A stretch of DNA of 6,786 nt from Candidatus Dormiibacterota bacterium. Lineage in GTDB: Bacteria; Chloroflexota; Dormibacteria; Aeolococcales; Aeolococcaceae. The notes beneath the pieces are model-generated. The model was not told where the DNA came from, searched no databases, and worked only from the letters and a program-made list of their open reading frames with translations. Positions within the stretch are counted from its first letter, which is position 1; every line of letters begins with the position of its first letter. The DNA lies in the NCBI GenBank assembly GCA_027451645.1, contig DAIDIX010000099.1, forward strand, positions 1-6,786, given 5' to 3'. The position numbers were made by a program, and so were the translations under genes. Positions 1 through 5,961 of the stretch are shown here, piece after piece.

Positions 1-592
1 CCGGATGCGCATTCGCTACTGCAACTGCTGTGCCAACAGCACCCAGAAGCGCTGCATCATTCTCTCCATCTCCCACACCAACTGCATCATCCAGATCGAT
101 ATGGAGTCGCCTCGCTGCTGCACGGAGCCCTGATGCTTTGTCCACTCCAGGCATCGTGAGCATGAGGGAGCCGACATTCCGTTCACATTTCATCCCCATT
201 CCGTGATCCCTGAGAAATGCCCGAACCTGCTTCTCGTACGCAGTGGGGATGGACAGTATTTCATGGCCTGAAAACATGTTCGGAAACTGCTGGCACAGTG
301 CAGTCCGCCACGCATCAGGAATGGGACGTGCTGTGCGCTCCTCAGTCCCCGTTGCCGGGTCCCAGAGTACTGCTCCATTCTCTGCGACAACACAGTCAAA
401 CAGATGGAGAAACGGAGTCATGGGGGGGCGTCCCTCACCAGCAATATCCTGCATGTCCCTTCCTGTGACGAGAATGAGGATTCCTCCAGCCTTCCTGAAC
501 TCCAGCAGTGCCGCTACGGTTTCCTGCGACAGGACTCCATGCTCTGCAAGGGTGCCATCATAATCCGAAGCGAGAATGAGACGGTGTTGCAT
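1..592 (-). CDS. HAD-IIB family phosphatase (C-terminus outside window)
   Basis: This gene reads leftward off the window edge and shows 197 residues from an ATG at 592. It is a haloacid dehalogenase superfamily hydrolase. Motif I is DYDGT at residues 10-14 (Asp10 nucleophile, Asp12 acid/base). Motif II is VTGR at 42-45, with Thr43. Motif III is Lys152 in VDKASGL. Motif IV is GDGENDAALL at 174-183, with Asp175 and Asp179 as magnesium ligands. The roughly 100 residues between motifs II and III form a C2-type cap, which places it in subclass IIB with phosphoglycolate, sucrose-6-phosphate and mannosyl-3-phosphoglycerate phosphatases. The substrate cannot be read from the sequence. The segment FDCVVAENGAVL recalls HAD proteins that carry a C-terminal ATPase domain, but the C-terminus is not visible. 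The frame stays open upstream of 592 and includes a GTG at 613. I chose the ATG because motif I normally lies about ten residues from the start. There is no clear Shine-Dalgarno. It is divergent from the lipoprotein gene. Confidence 0.85.
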   Translation of the reverse strand, partial: MQHRLILASDYDGTLAEHGVLSQETVAALLEFRKAGGILILVTGRDMQDIAGEGRPPMTPFLHLFDCVVAENGAVLWDPATGTEERTARPIPDAWRTALCQQFPNMFSGHEILSIPTAYEKQVRAFLRDHGMGMKCERNVGSLMLTMPGVDKASGLRAAARRLHIDLDDAVGVGDGENDAALLGAVGTAVAVANAHP

Positions 593-702
593 GTGCCCAT
601 TATGTCCGAACACGGACAGGTCTGTGGGAATGCCATCATTCCCGATGTAAAGACATTGTTTACGAATATGTCACATCGCAATATTCCTCGTAGCATGGAG
701 GC
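593..702. promoter_or_regulatory. Divergent intergenic region between HAD and lipoprotein genes
   Basis: These 110 nt must hold the promoters of both flanking genes. A weak candidate for the plus strand is TTGTTT at 656-661 with CAATAT at 679-684 and a 17-nt spacer. The -10 matches the sigma-70 consensus at only three of six positions. No convincing promoter is seen for the minus strand. The only GGAGG (697-701) sits one base before the ATG at 703, which is too close to act as a normal Shine-Dalgarno. Confidence 0.3.
603..643. promoter_or_regulatory. Two adjacent perfect inverted repeats upstream of the HAD gene
   Basis: The first repeat is TGTCCG (603-608), a 4-nt loop and CGGACA (613-618). 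The second is GGGAATG (626-632), a 4-nt loop and CATTCCC (637-643). Both are perfect and lie 11-51 nt upstream of the HAD start at 592. In a HAD transcript they would form two consecutive hairpins just before the start codon; as DNA they could be operator half-sites in this divergent region. Neither is followed by a T-run, so they do not look like intrinsic terminators. The structure is seen in the sequence; the function is inference. Confidence 0.35.
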
Positions 703-1764
703 ATGGCACACCAGTTTCGCCGCAGCAGTGCAGGATTCATTGCAGTCTGCATTCTCATTCTCAGTGCATGCAGCATGAAATCAGTCAGCGCTGCAGTACA
801 GATAGCCAATGATGTCTACACTGTGGCTGGGACTGGCAGTGCTGGGTATTCGGGGGATGGCAGTCCTGCCACAGCAGCAACATTCACGACGCCAATAGGC
901 ATTGCCATTGACAGTTCCGGAAACCTCTATGTTGCAGACATGAATAACAGTGTCGTTCGGGAGATCGCTGCAACGACCCATACACAGTTCGGAATATCGA
1001 TGACTGCAGGTGACATTTACACCGTTGCTGGAACAGGTACTGCAGGAACGACAGGCGCTGGCGGACCAGCTACAAGTGCAGAGCTCAACCAGCCGTGGGG
1101 AGTGTATGTCGACAGCAGTGGCAACCTCTTCATTGCGGATTCTGCAGGCAACATTGTCCAGGAAGTCGCAGCTGCCAATGAGACGGAGTTTGGCATCACC
1201 ATGACTGCGAATGACATCTACACCATTGCCGGTACGGGAGCAGCTGCGTACTCAGGAATTGGAGGGCCTGCAACTGCAGCTGCAATTGCAGCACCACGGT
1301 CCATAGCCATGGACAGTGCAGGGAATCTCTACATTGCAGGCGCAACATACAATGTCATCGAAGAGCTGGCAGCTACTTCGGAAACCGACTGGGGACAGGC
1401 CATGACTGCAAATGACCTGTACACAGTCGCTGGGACAGGGGCTTCCGGCAACACGGGCAATGGAGGTCCTGCAACAAGTGCGGATCTCAACGGCCCGTGT
1501 GATGTCACCCTTGACAGCAGTGGAGACCTCATCATCGCTGACCAGGGTAACAGCATTGTCCAGGAGGTCGCAGCAACTGCCCACACTCAGTTTGGCATTG
1601 CCATGACTGCGAATGAGATGGCGGTGCAGCAACGAGTGCTGCACTCAACCAGGTTGCTGGAGCTGTCGTTCTGCCAGATGGCAATCTTCTCGTTGTCGAC
1701 TACGCCAACCAGCGCATCCGCATGGTTGCAGCGTCCTCAGGCACGTTCTACAACGTGCCAATGA
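703..1764 (+). CDS. NHL-repeat lipoprotein, N-terminal part (frame broken at about 1615)
   Basis: The 353-codon ORF begins with a lipoprotein signal peptide: basic HQFRR, a hydrophobic stretch GFIAVCILIL, then lipobox LSAC with Cys23 as the predicted lipidated residue. An alternative signal peptidase I site (SVSA) follows. The mature protein is made of NHL-type beta-propeller units, each starting near [IV]YT[VI]AGTG, then GGPATSA, then DSSGNLYIAD and VxE[IVL]AA, and ending in MTAND. Four complete 67-residue units start at 814, 1015, 1216 and 1417. About 49 residues after the fourth unit (from 1618) have no repeat character and are rich in Arg, Ser and Gln. They are the wrong-frame reading of unit five, ending at TGA 1762-1764. 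The start at 703 is the only ATG after the in-frame TAG at 691 that gives the signal peptide. NHL propellers usually bind proteins or ligands; no catalytic role is visible. It probably sits anchored on the outer face of a membrane. Confidence 0.75.
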   Translation: MAHQFRRSSAGFIAVCILILSACSMKSVSAAVQIANDVYTVAGTGSAGYSGDGSPATAATFTTPIGIAIDSSGNLYVADMNNSVVREIAATTHTQFGISMTAGDIYTVAGTGTAGTTGAGGPATSAELNQPWGVYVDSSGNLFIADSAGNIVQEVAAANETEFGITMTANDIYTIAGTGAAAYSGIGGPATAAAIAAPRSIAMDSAGNLYIAGATYNVIEELAATSETDWGQAMTANDLYTVAGTGASGNTGNGGPATSADLNGPCDVTLDSSGDLIIADQGNSIVQEVAATAHTQFGIAMTANEMAVQQRVLHSTRLLELSFCQMAIFSLSTTPTSASAWLQRPQARSTTCQ

Positions 1765-1932
1765 CTGCTAACGACATCTACACCATTGCCGGGACAGGAA
1801 CGGCTTCCTACACCGGTGACAGTGGAGCAGCACTCTCAGCGACCTTCGACAACCCAGGACGGGCTGTATACGACTCAAGTGGAGACCTCTTCATCACGGA
1901 TGAGGTAAACGATGCAGTCCGGGAAATCGCAG
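814..1932 (+). repeat. Tandem 201-nt (67-codon) NHL propeller units
   Basis: Unit starts, taken at the [IV]YT[VI]AGTG motif, fall at 814, 1015, 1216, 1417, 1618 and 1776. The first four steps are exactly 201 nt. The fifth, 1618 to 1776, is 158 nt. DNA conservation is highest around the unit boundary (ATGACTGCGAATGACATCTA and variants) and in the DSSGN segment. Six units match the blade number of a six-bladed propeller if the fifth were intact. Confidence 0.85.
1615..1617 (+). other. Frame-breaking 43-nt deletion point in repeat unit five
   Basis: Unit four ends at AAT (1612-1614), and the next codon should complete Asp followed by about 14 residues of the IYTIAGTG type and a glycine. Instead the sequence passes directly to GATGGCGGTGCAGC, the middle of a unit, read from 1617 in another frame. 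The missing length, 201 minus 158, is 43 nt: one base to finish the Asp codon plus 14 codons. The surviving GA/GA at 1615-1618 is the short homology expected at a deletion between similar sequences. An assembly collapse in the repeat would look the same. Confidence 0.75.
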
Positions 1933-2423
1933 GATATTCGAACACTGGAGCTGTCACCATATCAGCGGCTGTGCAGAGCGGCACACTTGCCTTCATCACT
2001 CCGCCTGCTGGATTCACATTCACGCCCATTACCCTCAATGGCACAAACCAGACCATGACTGGCACAGAGACCCTCGATGTCGGCGACAACACCGGAACTG
2101 GCTCCGGATGGAATGTCACCCTCTCGGACACAACCTTCACCAATGGCGGAAGCGGCACCCTCGCAAACACGGATTTCACCATACCTTCACCCCCCACAGT
2201 GGTGTGTGATACAGGGATCACGTGCAACCTTGCAAGCCTCACCAACATCTACTCCTCCTATGCACTTCCCGGCACAACTGCTTCGCCTCTCCTTGAGACA
2301 GCAGCAGGATCGGGCATGGCAAACCAGACAGTCACCATTCCCTGGCAGGCATCGGTACCTGCCTCTGCCCTGAGCGGTTCATACAGCTCAACGTGGATTC
2401 TCACCCTCCAGGCAGGTCCCTGA
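1722..2423 (+). pseudogene. C-terminal part of the NHL-repeat lipoprotein (displaced frame, WxL-like tail)
   Basis: This frame continues the gene that starts at 703. Its first ATG (1722) lies in the middle of a propeller unit, and in-frame homology extends back to GAT at 1617 (DGGAATSAALN, then LPDGNLLVVD and MTAND). It holds the rest of unit five and a sixth unit starting at 1776, with DSSGDLFITD. About 160 residues of a Thr/Ser/Gly-rich beta region follow. That region contains GWNVTLSDTTFTNG, a pair of cysteines in CDTGITC, and an ending with VTIPWQASVPASAL and SSTWILTLQAGP. This tail resembles WxL-like or related beta-sandwich surface domains, from pattern memory only. It has no signal peptide or ribosome site of its own, so it is unlikely to be an independent gene. 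Restoring 43 nt would fuse it to the upstream part into one protein of about 587 residues. Confidence 0.7.
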
Positions 2424-2458
2424 CAGGTCTGGTTCCGCTGCTGCCATTCCTGGGTGGA

Positions 2459-2487
2459 TTGCGGTTTTCCCGAGATTTCACTACGAT
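2459..2487 (+). promoter_or_regulatory. Candidate sigma-70 promoter for the hydrolase-kinase pair
   Basis: TTGCGG (2459-2464) and TACGAT (2482-2487) are separated by 17 nt and match the -35 and -10 consensus at three and four of six positions. Transcription would start near 2494, about 20 nt before the ATG at 2515. The rest of the 91-nt gap (2424-2514) shows no terminator-like hairpin. Confidence 0.35.
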
Positions 2488-2514
2488 GGCACCAGAGATC
2501 ACACAGGGACATCA

Positions 2515-3669
2515 ATGACGACTCCACTACAGGATGAGCTCCGGAGCGTACTCGAGGCTTCGTGGAATGAACGCTACGGCTACACTGCGCCCAATCCACG
2601 GAAATACCCGTACCAGTGGCTCTGGGACTCATGCTTTCATGCCATCTCATGGTCAGAGTACCGTGATCCACGTGCACTTCGGGAGCTCGAATCGCTCTTC
2701 TCTGCCCAGCTTCCCTCCGGATTTGTCCCGAATGTCATCTACAGGCCACGCTCCGTATGTTCCCGTGCCCTCTGGAAGAATGCATTTTCCGGATATTCGG
2801 ATATCACCCAGCCTCCAATGTACGGACATGCACTCCGTGTGCTCCATGACCGCGGGTACGATGTCTCCCATCTCATCACGCCTGCACGGAACGGTCTTGC
2901 ATTTCTGCTGAAGGAACGGCGGGATCCCGCGACTGGACTTCTCCGGATCATCCATCCATGGGAATCCGGATGTGATGATCTTCCAAGGTGGGACAGCTGG
3001 TCGCATGGCCGATACCACAGGTCGACATGGAACATCCGGAAGTACTACTTCCTCCGTCGCGTGAAGCTCGATCACGGAGCATCCATCAGCAATCCAGCAT
3101 TTGCAGTCGATGCAATCTCATTCAATGCACTTGTCGCCTTCAATGCCCGCGAGCTTGCATCCATCACTGGGGACACTGTGCTTGCAAAGCAGGCGGATGA
3201 ACTGGCAGCTGCCATTGAACGGAGATGGGACAATGCACGAGGGACATGGGTGGACTGCATGCCAGATGGCACCACGAGACCCTCCTCTTCAGTACGCACA
3301 CTTGATGCCCTCCTCCCCCTTCTTGTCAGCAGCAATGCTGCACACAGAAAGGCAGCCTGGGAAGCGGTATTCAGCCCTGATGAGTTTTGTGCACCCTTCG
3401 GCCTTCGGGCAGTTGCGAAATCGGAGCCGACATATGCGCCTGATGGCTACTGGCGTGGAGGTTCCTGGGCACAGATGATGTATCTCATGTGGGTAGCTGC
3501 AGCACGGGAAGGACATCCCCGTACAAAGGACCTTGCACGTCTCCTGACCAAGGGGGTTGCTGCATCACAGGCTGCAGAACACTGGAATCCAGAAACAGGG
3601 AAAGGCAACGGTGCAACTCCCTGCGGCTTCTCAACTCTTGCAACAGTGGCTGCTCCGACAGTTCAGTGA
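2515..3669 (+). CDS. GH63-like glycoside hydrolase, probable glucosylglycerate/mannosylglycerate hydrolase
   Basis: The 384-residue protein has the (alpha/alpha)6-barrel signatures shared by GH63, GH37 and related enzymes. YPYQWLWDSCFHA is at residues 31-43, HPWESGCDDLPRWD at 147-160, YWRGGSW at 312-318, and AEHWNPETGKGNGATPCGFS at 354-373. By analogy with trehalase and GH63 enzymes, the Asp of ESGxD (Asp154) is the general acid and Glu355 the likely general base. No signal peptide is seen, so the enzyme is cytoplasmic. Its length fits the bacterial mannosylglycerate/glucosylglycerate hydrolases (about 400-450 residues) better than the much larger processing glucosidases. The start has AGGGA at 2505-2509, 5 nt upstream. 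The next gene is a glycerate kinase overlapping the stop codon, which supports glycerate as a product: hexosylglycerate plus water giving hexose plus glycerate. Other alpha-glucosidase or trehalase-like activities remain possible, and glucosyl- versus mannosylglycerate cannot be told apart here. Confidence 0.8.
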   Translation: MTTPLQDELRSVLEASWNERYGYTAPNPRKYPYQWLWDSCFHAISWSEYRDPRALRELESLFSAQLPSGFVPNVIYRPRSVCSRALWKNAFSGYSDITQPPMYGHALRVLHDRGYDVSHLITPARNGLAFLLKERRDPATGLLRIIHPWESGCDDLPRWDSWSHGRYHRSTWNIRKYYFLRRVKLDHGASISNPAFAVDAISFNALVAFNARELASITGDTVLAKQADELAAAIERRWDNARGTWVDCMPDGTTRPSSSVRTLDALLPLLVSSNAAHRKAAWEAVFSPDEFCAPFGLRAVAKSEPTYAPDGYWRGGSWAQMMYLMWVAAAREGHPRTKDLARLLTKGVAASQAAEHWNPETGKGNGATPCGFSTLATVAAPTVQ

Positions 3670-4802
3670 TGGCCTCCTCCCCACCCGCAGTCCTTGTTGC
3701 CCCCAATGCCTACAAGGGAACGCTCTCTGCGTACAGTGCAGCTGTCGCCATTGCACGGGGCTGCACGAGTGAAGCACCTGGCATCACTGTCCAGATTCTC
3801 CCTGTTGCCGACGGGGGAAATGGCATGCTCGATGTGCTCCTTCACAGTGCACGTGGGTCCTCGTATACGGTTCACACTGTTCCTGGACCTCTTGGTACTC
3901 CTGTATCTGCACGCCTGGGATGGCTTTCACCCACGCATGCAGTGGTTGAGCTGGCTGAATCATCGGGGATTGTCCATCTTGTCCCAACCTCCCAGACTTC
4001 CCGTACAGCAAGTTCCTACGGCTGTGGCATCCTCATTGCCGAGGCATGCAGAAGGGGAGCTCAGGATATCCTTGTGGGCCTTGGGGGGAGTTCATCGACT
4101 GATGGAGGTACTGGACTTCTCGCGGCCCTGGGTGCCAGGTTTCTCGACAGGAATGGCACTCCTCTTCCTCCAGGCGGTGCTGCACTGCAACGTCTGTCGA
4201 AAGTGGATCTGTCCCGTGCCCGGGAAGCTGTGCGCAATGTGCGCATCACTGTTGCAGTCGATGTCGATGCACCACTTCTTGGCCCACATGGGGCTGCAGC
4301 GCAGTTTGGTCCGCAGAAGGGTGCAACCCCCAGTGATGCTGCCGTCCTTGACGATGCACTGGCCAACTTTGCCTCGCTGCTTCCCGAGGAGGATCGTGCA
4401 CGTGCAGTCCATCCAGGAGCAGGTGCAGCTGGAGGCACTGGCTTCGGACTTTCACTTCTCGGAGCAGAGCTTGCACCTGGAGCTGGACTCGTCCTCGATA
4501 CCATTGGCTTCAATGCTGCACTCGAGGAAGCGCTTCTCGTCATTACTGGCGAGGGGACCATTGATTCAACCACTCTCCAGGGAAAGGCTCCATACGAGGT
4601 AGCCCGACGGAGCAGGACCCATGGAGTACCCTGCTTTGCCATTGGAGGAAAGGTCACTCTCGATCCTTCCCTCTCGCCGTTTACGGGATGTGTGGACTGC
4701 ACATCAGTATGTCAGCCCAATGATCCGCGGAATGCTCCACGTCGAGCTCTACGGGAAGCAGCTCGCTCCCTCATCCATGAGCTTGGAGTCGTGTCCATAT
4801 AG
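3669..4802 (+). CDS. glxK: Glycerate 2-kinase (GlxK/GarK family)
   Basis: The 377-residue protein matches the GlxK/GarK glycerate kinase family along its whole length (usual size about 375-380). It converts glycerate and ATP to 2-phosphoglycerate in the cytoplasm. Family landmarks in order are VAPNAYKGTLSA (10-21), VADGGNGM (46-53), GLGGSSSTDGGTG (137-149), DVDAPLLGPHGAA (198-210), FGPQKGA (213-219), PGAGAAGGTGFG (249-260) and VITGEGTIDSTT (291-302), followed by GK at 305-306. The frame is open further upstream, but the start is placed at the ATG at 3669, where the first A is also the last base of the hydrolase TGA. That TGATG junction, and the absence of a separate Shine-Dalgarno, point to translational coupling and one transcript. 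It ends at TAG 4800-4802, convergent with ilvE. Glycerate could come from the neighbouring hydrolase or from glyoxylate or sugar-acid catabolism. The family is clear; the symbol is by similarity to Escherichia coli. Confidence 0.92.
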   Translation: MASSPPAVLVAPNAYKGTLSAYSAAVAIARGCTSEAPGITVQILPVADGGNGMLDVLLHSARGSSYTVHTVPGPLGTPVSARLGWLSPTHAVVELAESSGIVHLVPTSQTSRTASSYGCGILIAEACRRGAQDILVGLGGSSSTDGGTGLLAALGARFLDRNGTPLPPGGAALQRLSKVDLSRAREAVRNVRITVAVDVDAPLLGPHGAAAQFGPQKGATPSDAAVLDDALANFASLLPEEDRARAVHPGAGAAGGTGFGLSLLGAELAPGAGLVLDTIGFNAALEEALLVITGEGTIDSTTLQGKAPYEVARRSRTHGVPCFAIGGKVTLDPSLSPFTGCVDCTSVCQPNDPRNAPRRALREAARSLIHELGVVSI

Positions 4803-4855
4803 GACGCAGTGCACGAGCCCCCCGGACAGGTGTGCCGTATTCCCTGCAGCAGAAC
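4803..4855. other. Convergent gap between glycerate kinase and ilvE
   Basis: The 53 nt between the two converging stop codons contain a C-rich stretch (4818-4823) but no hairpin with a T-run on either strand. No intrinsic terminator can be supported here, so termination may be Rho-dependent or the transcripts may overlap. Confidence 0.5.
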
Positions 4856-5818
4856 CTAATAGACTGGCGTGACATACTGCGGAGAGCGCTCATCCCTTCC
4901 GTAGACGATGGCACCGTAGATGTCCTGCAGTGCTTTCGATACACTGCCTGGCGTACCACTGCCAATAGTCCGGTGATCAATGCTCACAACAGGTGAAAGC
5001 TGGGCCCCTGTGCCACAGAGGAACACCTCGTCTGCTATGTACAGCTCCGTCTTGTCGATGGTCCGTTCAATGACAGGAAGCTTGAGATCCTCCTCGACAA
5101 GCCGGAGGATGACCCGACGCGTGATTCCCTCAAGAATGTTGTCCGTCACTGGTGGAGTGAGCACCGTGTTGTTTCTGACAATGAAGAGGTTCTCTGCACT
5201 CCCCTCGCAGACATGTCCATCAGTGCTCAGCATGATTGCCTCATCAAAGCCGTTCTCGATAGCCTCGGACTTCGCAAGTGCACTGTTGATGTACACGCCA
5301 GTACACTTCGCACGCACTGGAGCCATCGTGTCATCGATCCGCCTCCACGATGAAACCATGCAGGAAATCCCGTTCGTGTCAACGTAGTCTGCCATGGGTG
5401 TCATGTATATTGCAAAGCCGTCCGGGAGGTCGTGGAGCCGAACCCCTATGATCTCTGAACTCTTGTACAGGAGAGGCCGGATGTAGATGTTCTCCCGGTA
5501 GCCGTTTTTCCTGATGAGGTCGAGCGTGATTTCGCAGAGTTCCTTCGTGCTGAGGTCGAGCGACATGCGCAGCACTCCAGCACTCTGCCGCATGCGGTCA
5601 TAGTGTTCTGACATGAGGAGCACGAACAGCTGCTCCTGTTCTGCATTCCAGTATGCCCGGATACCCTCGAAACAGCCTGTTCCGTAGTGCAGGCCATGAG
5701 TCATGAGTCCCACTTTGGCATCTGCGTACTGGCATGTCCTGCCATTGAAGTACACCCATGTCTGCTCTCGCCGCTGCGTCTCATCTGCCGCAGTGAGTGA
5801 CGACGCTGTTTGCACCAT
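4856..5818 (-). CDS. ilvE: Branched-chain amino acid aminotransferase (class IV, PLP)
   Basis: The 320-residue protein is a fold-type IV pyridoxal-phosphate aminotransferase. It transfers the amino group between glutamate and the keto acids of leucine, isoleucine and valine, the last step of their synthesis. Visible landmarks are VYFNGRTCQYADAKVG (22-37), HGLHYGTGCFEGIRAYW (41-57), IYIRPLLY (111-118), SSWRR (156-160), RAKCTGVY (169-176) with Lys171 as the PLP lysine, DGHVCEGSAENLFIV (200-214) with Glu205, GITRR (231-235), and ADEVFLCGTGAQLSPV (262-277). Length is close to the 309 residues of Escherichia coli IlvE, with about 20 extra at the N-terminus. An ATG at 5836 would add six residues. 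I prefer 5818, because GGGAGG (5832-5827) lies 8 nt upstream of it and inside the longer version. D-amino acid transaminase or aminodeoxychorismate lyase are less likely, given FEGIRAYW and the full-length match. It is divergent from the PEP carboxykinase gene. Confidence 0.93.
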   Translation of the reverse strand: MVQTASSLTAADETQRREQTWVYFNGRTCQYADAKVGLMTHGLHYGTGCFEGIRAYWNAEQEQLFVLLMSEHYDRMRQSAGVLRMSLDLSTKELCEITLDLIRKNGYRENIYIRPLLYKSSEIIGVRLHDLPDGFAIYMTPMADYVDTNGISCMVSSWRRIDDTMAPVRAKCTGVYINSALAKSEAIENGFDEAIMLSTDGHVCEGSAENLFIVRNNTVLTPPVTDNILEGITRRVILRLVEEDLKLPVIERTIDKTELYIADEVFLCGTGAQLSPVVSIDHRTIGSGTPGSVSKALQDIYGAIVYGRDERSPQYVTPVY

Positions 5819-5961
5819 AGTCACAGCCTCCCACAAGATGACACATCGGAGATGATGTGCACTGGTTCACTATGCCACATCCCATCCTGTCTCCGTCCTC
5901 CACATAAAGCGTACCCTGAACGGAGAGACCATCTCCCCATCACTGCAGTTCCTCGACAACC
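5819..5961. promoter_or_regulatory. Divergent intergenic region between ilvE and pckA
   Basis: These 143 nt must contain promoters for both genes. I see AT-richer patches (CACATAAAG near 5901-5909, and CATAGT on the minus strand near 5870-5875) but no pair with acceptable -35/-10 spacing, and no inverted repeat or riboswitch-like structure. No Shine-Dalgarno precedes the pckA ATG; the closest purine run, CGGAGAGA (5921-5928), is more than 30 nt away. Confidence 0.3.
5827..5832 (-). promoter_or_regulatory. Shine-Dalgarno for ilvE
   Basis: GGGAGG on the minus strand, 8 nt before the ATG at 5818. It is the only strong ribosome binding site in the window and decides the ilvE start over the ATG at 5836. 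Confidence 0.7.

Noticed and set aside
1618..1764. Programmed ribosomal frameshifting as the explanation of the split NHL gene.
   Set aside because: There is no slippery heptamer at the junction, and about 14 residues of repeat are missing. A one-base shift would not restore them; a deletion explains both facts.
2486..2518. A 10-codon leader ORF whose TGA overlaps the hydrolase ATG.
   Set aside because: The ATGA overlap is suggestive of coupling, but the ATG at 2486 lies within the candidate -10 region and upstream of the inferred transcription start. It has no Shine-Dalgarno, and its codons show no attenuator-like run.
3489..3668. A possible 60-residue N-terminal extension of the glycerate kinase.
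   Set aside because: It overlaps the conserved C-terminal motif of the hydrolase, and the family normally begins about ten residues before VAPNAYKG, which fits the ATG at 3669.
3694..4602. A 302-codon plus-strand ORF inside the glycerate kinase gene.
   Set aside because: It is in a different frame from the kinase and shows no family motifs. The kinase frame carries all conserved segments.
4061..4702. A 213-codon minus-strand ORF rich in Ala, Pro, Ser and Arg.
   Set aside because: It is antisense to the kinase, and its composition comes from GC-rich codons read backwards.
5819..5836. An ilvE start six codons further upstream.
   Set aside because: The GGGAGG site lies inside that extension and is ideally spaced for the ATG at 5818.
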